This document shows, piece by piece, positions 26,761-34,886 of a DNA stretch of 64,000 nt. Each line of letters begins with the position of its first letter. Positions within the stretch are counted from its first letter, which is position 1. This DNA is from Mycolicibacterium brisbanense (GTDB taxonomy: Bacteria > Actinomycetota > Actinomycetes > Mycobacteriales > Mycobacteriaceae). The notes below the pieces were generated by a model that was given only the letters and a program-made list of their open reading frames with translations, had not been told where the DNA came from and made no database searches. The DNA lies in the NCBI RefSeq assembly GCF_001570425.1, contig NZ_BCSX01000015.1, positions 62,001 to 126,000 of the forward strand. Direction: 5' to 3'. The position numbers and the translations under genes were made by a program.

Positions 26761-27495
26761 ATGGTGCAGTTGAATCGCTCCCACCTTGAACTCGGTACGA
26801 CACTGATATTGACCTTCGTCACGGGCATCGTCGATGCCGTGGGTTACCTCGGCCTGGACCGGGTTTTCACGGGCAACATGACCGGCAACATCGTGATCCT
26901 CGGCATGGGTGTGGCCGGCGCCGACGAATTGCCGGTGCTCGGCCCGGCGATTGCGCTCGCGGGGTTTACGGTAGGTGCGCTCGCCGCGGGGCTGGCGGTG
27001 CGCCGACGTGTGGCATCCGGCTGGGATACCCGTATCACGACGCTGCTGAGCATCGGTGCGGCGGTCCTGCTCGTGTTGACGGTCACTGTCGCGGTCGGTG
27101 CCGAGAACCCCAGTGCCACCGAACAAGTCATCATCGCCACTGCCATTGCCGCGGTGATGGGTCAACAGGCCATGGTGGCGCGAGCGCTGGCGGTCAAGGA
27201 CATGACGACCGTCGTGGTGACCTCCACGCTGGCGAGCCTGGCCGGAGAAACCTGGCCGCGTGGTATCCGCGGAGCGCTTGCCAATCGCCGGCTCGCCGCC
27301 ATCGTGGTGATCTTTCTCGGCGCCGTGACGGGCGCGGTGCTGCTACGCCTGCACATCGCGGTCCCGCTCGGCCTGGCAGCGGGGCTCACCTGGCTGGTGG
27401 TGATCGCGGGGCATCTCAGATGGCGCGAAGCATCAACGACTCTCGACGCAGCGGAACCCGATGTGCGTCGTCGAACTGTCCTGCGATTGCGGTGA
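26761..27495 (+). CDS. DUF1275 (YoaK-like) membrane protein
   Basis: A 244-residue membrane protein with six or seven helices of the DUF1275 family. The motif VTGIVDAVGYLGLDRVFTGNMTGNIVILG at the N-terminus is diagnostic. Function in the family is unknown; some members are linked to transport or stress. The ATG comes two bases after the permease stop, so it is co-translated with it. Its last 63 bases overlap, tail to tail, the end of the formylglycine-generating enzyme gene on the other strand. Confidence 0.78.
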   Translation: MVQLNRSHLELGTTLILTFVTGIVDAVGYLGLDRVFTGNMTGNIVILGMGVAGADELPVLGPAIALAGFTVGALAAGLAVRRRVASGWDTRITTLLSIGAAVLLVLTVTVAVGAENPSATEQVIIATAIAAVMGQQAMVARALAVKDMTTVVVTSTLASLAGETWPRGIRGALANRRLAAIVVIFLGAVTGAVLLRLHIAVPLGLAAGLTWLVVIAGHLRWREASTTLDAAEPDVRRRTVLRLR

Positions 27496-28308
27496 GCGCG
27501 CCGCGGGACGGTAACGGTGGCAGTACTCCGGGGCGCACAGATGTGACCCGCCCTTGAGGGTCTGGTTCACGGTCGGATCGGCACCGGCCGGTGGACAGCA
27601 CGCGGACTCCGATTCCCCGGGCCGGTGATGGGATGTGAATCGCGTGGACGTCCATTCCCATACGTTGCCGATCATGTCGTAGAGCCCGAAGCCGTTCGGC
27701 GGAAAGGACCCCACTGGCGACGTGCCGGCCCAGCCGAGGGCGCCGTCGTTGCGGTAGGGGAAGCGCCCCTGCCAGGTGTTGGCCATCAGCTGTCCGCCGG
27801 GCGTGACATCGTCGCCCCAGGCGTAGACGGTGTCGGCTCCCCCGCGCGCCGCGAACTCCCATTCTGCTTCGGTGGGCAGTCGCCGCCCGGCCCAGGTGGC
27901 GTACTCGACGGCGTCGGGGTAGGCGACCTGTACGACAGGATGGTCAGGATGACCGGCCTCGCGATCCGGCCCGAACGGGTATCGCCAGCTCGCGCCGGGC
28001 GCCCAGTCCCACCATTGCCGCCAGTCCCGCAGGTTCACCGGGCCGGTGGTGGGCCGGAACACCAGCGCCCCTGGTAACAGATCTTGTTGGGCCACACCGG
28101 GATATAGCGCAGGATCCAACGGGCGTTCGGCGATGGTCACATATCCGGTGGCGGCGACGAACTCGGCGAACTGAGCGTTGGTGACGGGATACTTCTCGAT
28201 GGCGAACGACGCGACCGTCGCGGTGTGCACCGGAGCTTCTTCCGGGTAGAAGCGCGTCGAACCCATGCGGAACGCTCCCCCGGGGAGTTCGACCAGCTCG
28301 GTGTGCAT
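27433..28308 (-). CDS. Formylglycine-generating enzyme (sulfatase-modifying factor)
   Basis: A 291-residue FGE that oxidises the cysteine of the CxPxR motif of type I sulfatases to formylglycine. The fold signatures are GGAFRMGSTRFYPEEAPVH, RLPTEAEWEFAARGG and GLYDMIGNVWEWT. The two active-site cysteines that bind copper and substrate are Cys258 and Cys263 in GGSHLCAPEYCHRYRPAAR. It begins 18 bases after atsA on the same strand, as in M. tuberculosis (Rv0711-Rv0712), so one message makes the sulfatase and its activator. It must also serve the second sulfatase at 54-56 kb, as no other copy is in the window. Confidence 0.92.
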   Translation of the reverse strand: MHTELVELPGGAFRMGSTRFYPEEAPVHTATVASFAIEKYPVTNAQFAEFVAATGYVTIAERPLDPALYPGVAQQDLLPGALVFRPTTGPVNLRDWRQWWDWAPGASWRYPFGPDREAGHPDHPVVQVAYPDAVEYATWAGRRLPTEAEWEFAARGGADTVYAWGDDVTPGGQLMANTWQGRFPYRNDGALGWAGTSPVGSFPPNGFGLYDMIGNVWEWTSTRFTSHHRPGESESACCPPAGADPTVNQTLKGGSHLCAPEYCHRYRPAARSPQSQDSSTTHIGFRCVESR

Positions 28309-28326
28309 GCATTCAGAGTAGTTCTG

Positions 28327-30678
28327 TCAGTCCTTGCAGAAGGCCAGGGCCAGGGTCGCTTCGACGTCCTCGTATGGTTCGCCCGACAGATCGACGGTCA
28401 CCCTGGCGATGGTTCCGCCAGTGAAACCGAACTGCCCGCGATAGTTCTTCGACACTGCCGAGCCGGTGTTGCGTCCGATGCAGATACCGCCGCCGGCGAG
28501 CGCGAACATGCCCGGGTGGGTCCGCATGGCCGGCAATTCGGCCACCGCGACGTCGTCGATGAACAAGGCCGTGTCGCCCAGCGGCGTGTGACTGTTCTCG
28601 ACCGTGCCGGTGCGCGCGTATCGCACGCCGAAGATGTGCCGTCCCAACGGGATCGGATCCGGCGACGTCAACTGTTGCTCGATCTCGCCGAGGAAGTTGT
28701 ACACGTAGTGCAGGCGCCCGTCGGCGACATACAGGACGTGCCCGCCATGCGCACCGCCCTGCTTGAACAGCACGCCTTGGGCGTCGGGGCGCTCGACGGT
28801 CAGCTCGACCAACACCTTGAACGATTGCCCGCGCAACTCGGCGGCAGCGCCAAGGCCGACCTCGGCGGTGTTCGGGTAGTAGGTGTAGGTGGAGCGGGCC
28901 CCCGCCAGGTACGGGCGCCACCGCGTCATCGTCTCCAGAATGTTCAGATCGGCCAGCGGCAGGCCGTTGTACTTGTCGGCCTCGGCGAACCACAGTGCCT
29001 TGAGTTCTTCGAGTTTGTCGGGCTGCTCGGCGGCGAGGTCGTGGCACTGGCTGCGATCGGATTCGATGTGAAAGAGCTCCCAGCGGTCGGCGTCGAAATG
29101 GGACCACCCGGCCGGCGTCGCGGCGTGCACGGTGTTGGCGAACCAGCCCTTGTGCCAGATGCCGCGGGTGCCCAGCATGGTGTAGAACTGCGTCTCCTTG
29201 CCCGTCGGAGCCGTCGGATTATCCAGCGCCACTTTGAAACTCACACCGTCCAGCGGCTTCTGCGCAACTCCCCGGACGGTGGCCGGCGGGGTGATGTCCA
29301 GAAGGTCGTACACCGTCGGGGTGATGTCGCAGACGTTGACGTAGTTGTCGCGGACCTCACCGTGCGCGGCAATTCCGTTGGGCCACGAGATGATTGCGGT
29401 GTCGGCGATGCCACCCTCGTGGGACGCATACCGCTTGAACAGCTTGTACGGCGTGTTGAACGCCATCGCCCAGCCGATCGGATAGTGGTTGTAGGTCTCC
29501 GGTGAGCCCAGCCGGTCGATGAACTTGAGCCCTTCCTCGGCGGTGTCGATGTAGCCGTTGAAGAACTTGGTCTCGTTGACCGATCCGTTCGGTCCACCTT
29601 CACCGCTGGCACCGTTGTCGGAGATCACCACGATCACGGTGTTGTCGAGTTGACCGGATTCGTCGAGGTAGTCGAGGATGCGCCCGATCTGGGCGTCGGT
29701 GTAGGACAGGAACCCGGCGAACACCTCAGCCATCCGGCTGAACAGTCGCTTTTCGTCGTCGCTCAGGGTGTCCCACGGCCGCACGGTGTCCTGCACCGGC
29801 CACGGTTCACCGTTGGGCCCCTTGACATCTGCATAAGGGTTGACCGGCGACAGCTCGGTATCGGGTGGCACGATGCCGAGGCGCTTCTGATTCTCCAGCA
29901 CGATCTCGCGGTACCGCTCGTAGCCCATGTCGAAGCGGCCCGCGTAGTGGTCCGCCCACTCCTTGAACACGTGATGCGGAGCATGCCCGGCTCCGGGACA
30001 CAGATAGGTGAACCACGGCTTGTCCGGAGCGATCACCTTGGAGTCGCGGATGAACTCGATGGTCTTGTCGGCGAGATCCTTCGACAGGTGATAGCCCTCC
30101 TCGGGCGTCGCAGGCGGATCGACGGGATGGTTGTCGTACACCAGGTCCGGATACCACTGATCGGTTTCGCCGCCCATGAACCCGTAGAACCGCTCGAAAC
30201 CGCGCGAGCATGGCCAATGCCGTTTGGTGGCAGCGAGATTGGACTCCTCCAGCGGAGTGAGGTGCCACTTGCCCACGCAGTACGTGTTGTAACCGTTCTC
30301 GGTGAGCACTTCCGACAGCAGGGCGGTGTCCAACGGAATCCGCCCGTTGCAGTTGGGGAATCCGTCGGTGAACTCCTCGATGGTGGCCATCCCGACCGTG
30401 GTGGCGTTGCGGCCGGTGAGCAGCGAGGCGCGGGTCGGTGAACACAGCGCGGTGGTGTGGAACTGCGAGAGCCGAACGCCGCGCGCAGCGATACGGCTCA
30501 TCGCGGGCATGTCCACCAGGCCACCGAAACAGTCCCACGTGGCGATCCCCGTGTCGTCCCACACCAGGTACAGCACGTTGGGTGCATTCTCGTCGGCGGT
30601 CGGCGCCGCATACGGTCCCCAGTCGGGTTCGGAGTCCCGGATGTCCAGTTCGATCTTGCCGTTGAAGTCGGTAGCCAT
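28327..30678 (-). CDS. atsA: Arylsulfatase, AtsA type (sulfatase 1)
   Basis: A 783-residue type I sulfatase. Cys79 in the C-S-P-T-R motif (LCSPTRASLLTGRN) is the residue turned into formylglycine by FGE. Metal ligands include the early VWDDTG pair (about residues 39-42) and SDNGASGEGGPNGS. VGKWHLTP supplies the substrate lysine and histidine region. No signal peptide is visible, as in other mycobacterial AtsA proteins. The start ATG 30678 has GAGG upstream; GTG 30690 is an alternative. It is about 60 percent similar in layout to the second sulfatase at 54.0 kb. It releases sulfate from aryl sulfate esters; the natural ester is unknown. Confidence 0.92.
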   Translation of the reverse strand: MATDFNGKIELDIRDSEPDWGPYAAPTADENAPNVLYLVWDDTGIATWDCFGGLVDMPAMSRIAARGVRLSQFHTTALCSPTRASLLTGRNATTVGMATIEEFTDGFPNCNGRIPLDTALLSEVLTENGYNTYCVGKWHLTPLEESNLAATKRHWPCSRGFERFYGFMGGETDQWYPDLVYDNHPVDPPATPEEGYHLSKDLADKTIEFIRDSKVIAPDKPWFTYLCPGAGHAPHHVFKEWADHYAGRFDMGYERYREIVLENQKRLGIVPPDTELSPVNPYADVKGPNGEPWPVQDTVRPWDTLSDDEKRLFSRMAEVFAGFLSYTDAQIGRILDYLDESGQLDNTVIVVISDNGASGEGGPNGSVNETKFFNGYIDTAEEGLKFIDRLGSPETYNHYPIGWAMAFNTPYKLFKRYASHEGGIADTAIISWPNGIAAHGEVRDNYVNVCDITPTVYDLLDITPPATVRGVAQKPLDGVSFKVALDNPTAPTGKETQFYTMLGTRGIWHKGWFANTVHAATPAGWSHFDADRWELFHIESDRSQCHDLAAEQPDKLEELKALWFAEADKYNGLPLADLNILETMTRWRPYLAGARSTYTYYPNTAEVGLGAAAELRGQSFKVLVELTVERPDAQGVLFKQGGAHGGHVLYVADGRLHYVYNFLGEIEQQLTSPDPIPLGRHIFGVRYARTGTVENSHTPLGDTALFIDDVAVAELPAMRTHPGMFALAGGGICIGRNTGSAVSKNYRGQFGFTGGTIARVTVDLSGEPYEDVEATLALAFCKD

Positions 30679-30717
30679 GATGAGCCTCACTCCCGGTTGG
30701 CGATACAGCGCCGATAA

Positions 30718-30737
30718 GGGCGATCGCCCGGAGAGTA
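30718..30737 (-). promoter_or_regulatory. Candidate atsA promoter and palindromic operator
   Basis: On the minus strand TGTACTCT gives an extended -10 box (30732-30737). The perfect 12-base palindrome GGGCGATCGCCC (30718-30729) covers the expected start point near 30725. A repressor binding there would block initiation. No good -35 is seen. Confidence 0.35.
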
Positions 30738-30789
30738 CACCCGGTCACTGAGGGTTGCCGGGGAAACTGACGACCCCGACAACATGCTG

Positions 30790-32013
30790 TCAAGCTTCGG
30801 AATTGGGCGCCGACGGGCACAGGGAATCATCGGTGCCGGTTCGTGCCTCCGGTTGCCCTGCCAGACCGCGCAGCGGGCCGGTGATTCGGGCGGCGAGCGG
30901 GCTGCTCACGGCGACGAGGCCCAGTATCACCGCCACGACGATCGGACCGGCTGCACCGTGTGCGTCGGCCGCGACACCGGCGATGGCCGTGCCCGCCGCA
31001 CCGCCCACCAGCGCGGCGCTGTTGAGCCAGCCGAACGCCTCCGTGGCCGCATGGTCGGCGATCTCCGCCGACACCATGATGTACAACGCGGACATCGCCG
31101 GCGCAAAGCCCAAGCCGGATACGAACAACGCGCAGAACTGCAGTGCCGGACTGTCGATGACGCCGAACACGGCGGTGCCGAGTGCCACGGTCCCCAATGC
31201 GGCCACCAGGCCCGCGAGCCCAAATCGCCGGTGCCCGAACGCCAAACCGCCGATCACCGAGCCCACGCTGGCCACCGCGATCGCGAGACCCGCCATGACG
31301 CCGGTGCGGCCCATCAGCGCGACGATGCCGACTTCCAAAGCCATGAACGACGCGACCATCGCGAGGCTGGCGACCATCGCGAGAATGACCGTGCGGTTGG
31401 CCATCACCCGGCCGAAGCCCGACGATCTGGGTGTCACCGGTAGGCGAAGATGCTTGGCGCTGACCAGAAACCACCCGGTTCCGACAACGGTGACCACCGC
31501 GGACACGACCAGAGGGATGACGGTGGAAAGGGTGGACGCGAGGAATGTTGCGGCCACCGGGCCGATCACCCAGATGAGTTCTTGCGCAGTGGTGTCGAGT
31601 GCGAACAGCACCCGCACGGCGTCGCGGGTGACCAGTTGTGGGTAGAGCGCCCGAACCACCGGCATCAACGGCGGCACGGTTGCCCCGGTGAGCAATCCGA
31701 GCACCATCAGCAGCGGCGCGGAGGGACCGGCGAACGCGAGGGCCAGCATCACGGCGCCGTTGGCCAGGGCCGCGACGACAAGCGTCGCCACCATGGCACG
31801 TCCGGCGATTCGGGCGGTGATGGGCATGGCCACCGCCTCACCCACGCTGACGCCGGCGACCACGGCCCCGGCCTGCGCGTAGGACCCGCTGATGGCCTGG
31901 ACGTGGAGCAAGATCGCGAGGTTGAGCATGCCGAGCGGCAGGCGGGCGAACAGTTGCGAGGCCGTCATGTTCAACACACCCGGCATCCGGACCACGTCGC
32001 GATACGCCCGCAT
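30790..32013 (-). CDS. MFS transporter
   Basis: A major facilitator protein of 407 residues with about twelve helices (MTASQLFARLPLGMLNLAILLHVQ at the start). It looks like the YbfB/AraJ-like or EmrD-like single-domain carriers; the substrate is unknown. The ATG 32013 has GAGGGAG about six bases before it and is preferred over GTG 32028. A TetR gene faces it across a sharp palindrome (32050-32073), the standard arrangement for a repressor that controls an efflux pump. Confidence 0.82.
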   Translation of the reverse strand: MRAYRDVVRMPGVLNMTASQLFARLPLGMLNLAILLHVQAISGSYAQAGAVVAGVSVGEAVAMPITARIAGRAMVATLVVAALANGAVMLALAFAGPSAPLLMVLGLLTGATVPPLMPVVRALYPQLVTRDAVRVLFALDTTAQELIWVIGPVAATFLASTLSTVIPLVVSAVVTVVGTGWFLVSAKHLRLPVTPRSSGFGRVMANRTVILAMVASLAMVASFMALEVGIVALMGRTGVMAGLAIAVASVGSVIGGLAFGHRRFGLAGLVAALGTVALGTAVFGVIDSPALQFCALFVSGLGFAPAMSALYIMVSAEIADHAATEAFGWLNSAALVGGAAGTAIAGVAADAHGAAGPIVVAVILGLVAVSSPLAARITGPLRGLAGQPEARTGTDDSLCPSAPNSEA

Positions 32014-32049
32014 CACCAACTCCCTCACCAGACACCGTGACGGACCATC

Positions 32050-32073
32050 ACTATACCGTCCAGACGGTACAGT
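32050..32073. promoter_or_regulatory. TetR-type operator between MFS and TetR genes
   Basis: ACTaTACCGTC-CA-GACGGTAcAGT: two 11-base arms with a single mismatch around a 2-base centre. It is placed 27 bases before the TetR ATG and 37 bases before the MFS ATG, so it can control both. Confidence 0.75.
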
Positions 32074-32099
32074 CTAGGCCCCTGTCGTAAGCTCTGGGA

Positions 32100-32651
32100 A
32101 TGGCTTCGTCGCGGGACCGCATCCTCGACGCCTATGAGGACCTACTTGCCGTCGAAGGCGAGCGCTACGCCACGCTCGACGCGGTGGCCGCAAAGGCGGG
32201 TGTGTCCAAAGGCGGCCTGCTGTACCACTTCCCCTCGAAGGACCGACTGGCAAGCGCAGTGTGCGATCGCCTTCTGACCCTGGCCGCCGAAGACGTCGAA
32301 CGGATGCGGACCGCCCCCGAGGGACCCGCCCGCTATTACATCCGCACATCGCATTACGCCGGCACACCGCTGGATCGCGCCGTGGTGGCGGTGTCCCGGC
32401 TGCAGCAGGCCGGCGACGATCGCGCTCGCACGGTCATCGAGAGCGTCTCGGCCGACTGGCTCAACGTGCTGCACGAGACCCTCGGGGATCGCAACGTGGC
32501 CCGCGCGGTGAAACTGATGGGCGACGGCCTCTACTTCAGCGCCTTGCATCGCGCCCTCGGCGGCCACCTGGCTGCCACCGAGCAGGACGACGGGTTGCTG
32601 GCCGTGATCGACCGGATCACAGCCGGCTCAACGGCGCCGATCGATCAGTGA
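32100..32651 (+). CDS. TetR-family regulator of the divergent MFS gene
   Basis: A 183-residue TetR repressor. The helix-turn-helix is at residues 25-50 (YATLDAVAAKAGVSKGGLLYHFPSKDRL), which is the GGLLYHF subgroup often linked to efflux pumps. The C-terminal ligand domain is not identifiable by family. It should bind the palindrome at 32050-32073 and be released by a ligand of the MFS carrier. Its last 35 bases overlap the end of the convergent DUF2306 gene. Confidence 0.87.
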   Translation: MASSRDRILDAYEDLLAVEGERYATLDAVAAKAGVSKGGLLYHFPSKDRLASAVCDRLLTLAAEDVERMRTAPEGPARYYIRTSHYAGTPLDRAVVAVSRLQQAGDDRARTVIESVSADWLNVLHETLGDRNVARAVKLMGDGLYFSALHRALGGHLAATEQDDGLLAVIDRITAGSTAPIDQ

Positions 32652-33288
32652 TCGGGCGCGGCTGCCGCCGCAGCGACCGCTCCAGGAGAAGCAGCGGAAG
32701 CGTCCAGCCCAACCAGGCGCCGAGACCCGCGACCAGCCACAGGTATCTCTCCTCGTTCCCACCAAAAATGCTGTCGCGCAACGATTCCAATGCCAGATAG
32801 AGCACGGGCGTCCAGATCCGGTTGGTGATGATCGACAGGGCCAGCGTCGCACTGCGCAGCATCTGGCGTCGATGCCTGCCGAACCGACGCCGCCGCGCGG
32901 CGCTGTATCCGTCGACGGTGAACCAGAGCCACAGCGCAGCGAGGGCGACGTTGCTGACCGCCAGGATCGGGCCGAAGGGCGTCGCCGCCCCGATCACCAT
33001 GGCGCACACGGCCGCCGGAATCGCCGTCGCGACGTACACACGTCCGGTCCGGCGGTGCATTGTCGGGTGACGACGCCGCAGCCCCGGCCAGATCTGGCCG
33101 ACCGCGCACACCATCGCCACGCAGGCGAGCAGCACATGCGCGACCAAGAGCGGGTAGTGCAGTCCGAACGTGGACGGGACGCGCGTGCCGCCGGTCAAAT
33201 ACGGCGGCAGCGAATACACCAAGAACGCCACGACAATCACCGCCAGCACCACGGCGAGGTTTACCGACCGCGCTTTTGCGTACGTCAT
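32617..33288 (-). CDS. DUF2306 membrane protein
   Basis: A 223-residue membrane protein with about seven helices and a central basic loop (LRRRHPTMHRRTGRVYV). The HPTMHRRTGRVYV segment is typical of DUF2306 proteins, whose function is unknown; the histidines suggest heme binding. The start ATG 33288 lies inside a perfect 29-base inverted repeat, so the adjacent divergent TetR protein probably represses it. An in-frame TTG at 33294 is a weaker start. Confidence 0.75.
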   Translation of the reverse strand: MTYAKARSVNLAVVLAVIVVAFLVYSLPPYLTGGTRVPSTFGLHYPLLVAHVLLACVAMVCAVGQIWPGLRRRHPTMHRRTGRVYVATAIPAAVCAMVIGAATPFGPILAVSNVALAALWLWFTVDGYSAARRRRFGRHRRQMLRSATLALSIITNRIWTPVLYLALESLRDSIFGGNEERYLWLVAGLGAWLGWTLPLLLLERSLRRQPRPITDRSAPLSRL

Positions 33289-33299
33289 ACGCAAAAGCG
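33271..33299. promoter_or_regulatory. Perfect inverted repeat over the DUF2306 start codon
   Basis: CGCTTTTGCGTA-CGTCA-TACGCAAAAGCG: two perfect 12-base arms with a 5-base spacer. It covers the DUF2306 start codon and lies 44 bases before the TetR start at 33343, as expected for a TetR-type operator shared by the two genes. The nearby GTAT-TGC-ATAC (about 33299-33310) may be a second half-site pair or the -10 area. Confidence 0.75.
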
Positions 33300-33342
33300 T
33301 ATTGCATACTCACTGGATTGTCACTGGTTACTCTGAGCATTG

Positions 33343-34044
33343 ATGGCCCGCTCCGATCCCCCGCTCCCCCGCGCGTTGCGCCTGCTGTGGCAACAGGACC
33401 CGGCACCGCGCCGATCGCGTGGTCTGAGCCGGGAGGCGATCGTCGCAGCGGCGATCGAACTCGCCGACGCCGACGGGCTGGCCGCCCTGTCCATGGCACG
33501 GCTGGCCGAACGACTCGGATGCGGCACCATGTCGCTGTACCGGCACGTGGCCAACAAGGACGAACTGGTGACGTTCATGCTCGCCGCCGCACCGGGCCCA
33601 CCGCCGTCGTCGCCGGACGCCACAGACTGGCGTGGCGCTCTGACGAATTGGGCCCGCGCGCTGTGGTCCGTCTACCACCGACACCCCTGGATCCTGCAGA
33701 CCGCGTCCAGCGGACCGCCCGCCGATCCCGGGCAGCTGGCGTGGCTCGACGCCGGTCTGGCCGCGCTGTCCGGTGCAGGCTTGACCGAACGCGACAAGCT
33801 CACCGCGGTCATCACGGTGCTGGTGTTCACCCGCGGTTCGGCGGCGCTGGCCATCGAGGCCCGCGACGTCGATGACCGCGCGTACCCGGCGTTACTGCGC
33901 CGCCTCGTGGAGCCCGGCCGCTTCCCCGCGCTGGCAGCCGCCATCGATGCGGGCGCGTTCGATCAGGCCGAGGACGGACCGCTCACCGAATTCCATTCCG
34001 GCCTTGGCCAATTGCTGGACGGTATCGCCGCGCACACCAGCTGA
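33343..34044 (+). CDS. TetR-family regulator with TetR_C-like domain
   Basis: A 233-residue repressor. After a basic lead, the helix-turn-helix is ALSMARLAERLGCGTMSLYRHVANKDEL at about residues 45-72. The C-terminal part with GALTNWARALWSVYHRHPWILQ resembles the tetracycline repressor C-terminal family. It is divergent from the DUF2306 gene with a perfect palindrome between. It ends 5 bases from the convergent TetR gene at 34050. Confidence 0.85.
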   Translation: MARSDPPLPRALRLLWQQDPAPRRSRGLSREAIVAAAIELADADGLAALSMARLAERLGCGTMSLYRHVANKDELVTFMLAAAPGPPPSSPDATDWRGALTNWARALWSVYHRHPWILQTASSGPPADPGQLAWLDAGLAALSGAGLTERDKLTAVITVLVFTRGSAALAIEARDVDDRAYPALLRRLVEPGRFPALAAAIDAGAFDQAEDGPLTEFHSGLGQLLDGIAAHTS

Positions 34045-34049
34045 TCGGG

Positions 34050-34757
34050 TTACCGGACGTGGGTCTTCAGCCGCGCGGCAATGCCGTCGAGCAAGAGATC
34101 GAGAGCCGGTTCACATCCACTCCGGCGCATCGACTCGTCGAGTAGCCGACTGGTGGCAGCGATATTCGGGTGCGTCTCGGCGGGCAGCTGAGCGTAGGTG
34201 TCACGCCACTTGCTGTCATCGCGCTGGCGATGTTCGACGGGCAAGGCTTCGAATGCCGCGTCGAGCGCGGCGAACCCCAGCATCTGATCGATGAATGCGT
34301 GATACACGTCGACGGCTTCCCGGTCAGGGAATCCAGCGTTGCGCAGTAGACCCAAAACCGTTTCGATGACTTGGATTTCGTGCGGGCCACCGGTCACCCG
34401 GCTTGCCGCCAGCACCCCAGCCTGCGGATGCTCGACGTAGACGCGGTGTACGCGCAACCCGAGTTCCCGCATGGCCTCACGCCAGTCACCGCCCGGTTCC
34501 CAGCCCTCGGCCACACGCCGCAGCAACTCGTCGGTGATGGCGAGCACCACATCTTCGATGCCGCGGAAGTAGCGGTACAGGGCGCTCGGGTCAGCTCCCA
34601 GCGCGACCCCGAGGCGCCGGACCGTCAGGCCCGCCGCACCGTGGTACTGCAAGACCCGCAATGCCGCTTCGACGATGACCTGCTCGGACAGCAACACGCC
34701 CTGGTTCGTCTGGCGCCGTCGCCGCCGTGGCGACTCGGACTTCAGTGTTCTGCCCAT
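34050..34757 (-). CDS. TetR-family regulator upstream of the amidohydrolase gene
   Basis: A 235-residue TetR regulator with an unusually basic N-terminal arm (SESPRRRRRQTNQG) before the helix-turn-helix (GLTVRRLGVALGADPSALYRYF, about residues 45-66). Arm residues of this kind reach into the minor groove in related repressors. ATG 34757 is chosen over GTG 34763. It is transcribed away from the amidohydrolase-PotABCD-like operon across 129 bases, which makes it the likely regulator of that operon. Confidence 0.83.
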   Translation of the reverse strand: MGRTLKSESPRRRRRQTNQGVLLSEQVIVEAALRVLQYHGAAGLTVRRLGVALGADPSALYRYFRGIEDVVLAITDELLRRVAEGWEPGGDWREAMRELGLRVHRVYVEHPQAGVLAASRVTGGPHEIQVIETVLGLLRNAGFPDREAVDVYHAFIDQMLGFAALDAAFEALPVEHRQRDDSKWRDTYAQLPAETHPNIAATSRLLDESMRRSGCEPALDLLLDGIAARLKTHVR

Positions 34758-34886
34758 CCGCACTGCCTTCGCTTACGTCAACGCTCTTGCTCCATTTTGC
34801 GGCACTGCTGTGTCATGGCCCACAACAAATCGCGACCGGAGGCCATCTCACCGCCGTCCGCCCCATCGAAACGAGGAGACACCGCA

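Noticed and set aside
30784..31443. Possible divergent gene near the atsA promoter
   Set aside because: Antisense to the MFS gene; low-complexity translation without motif.
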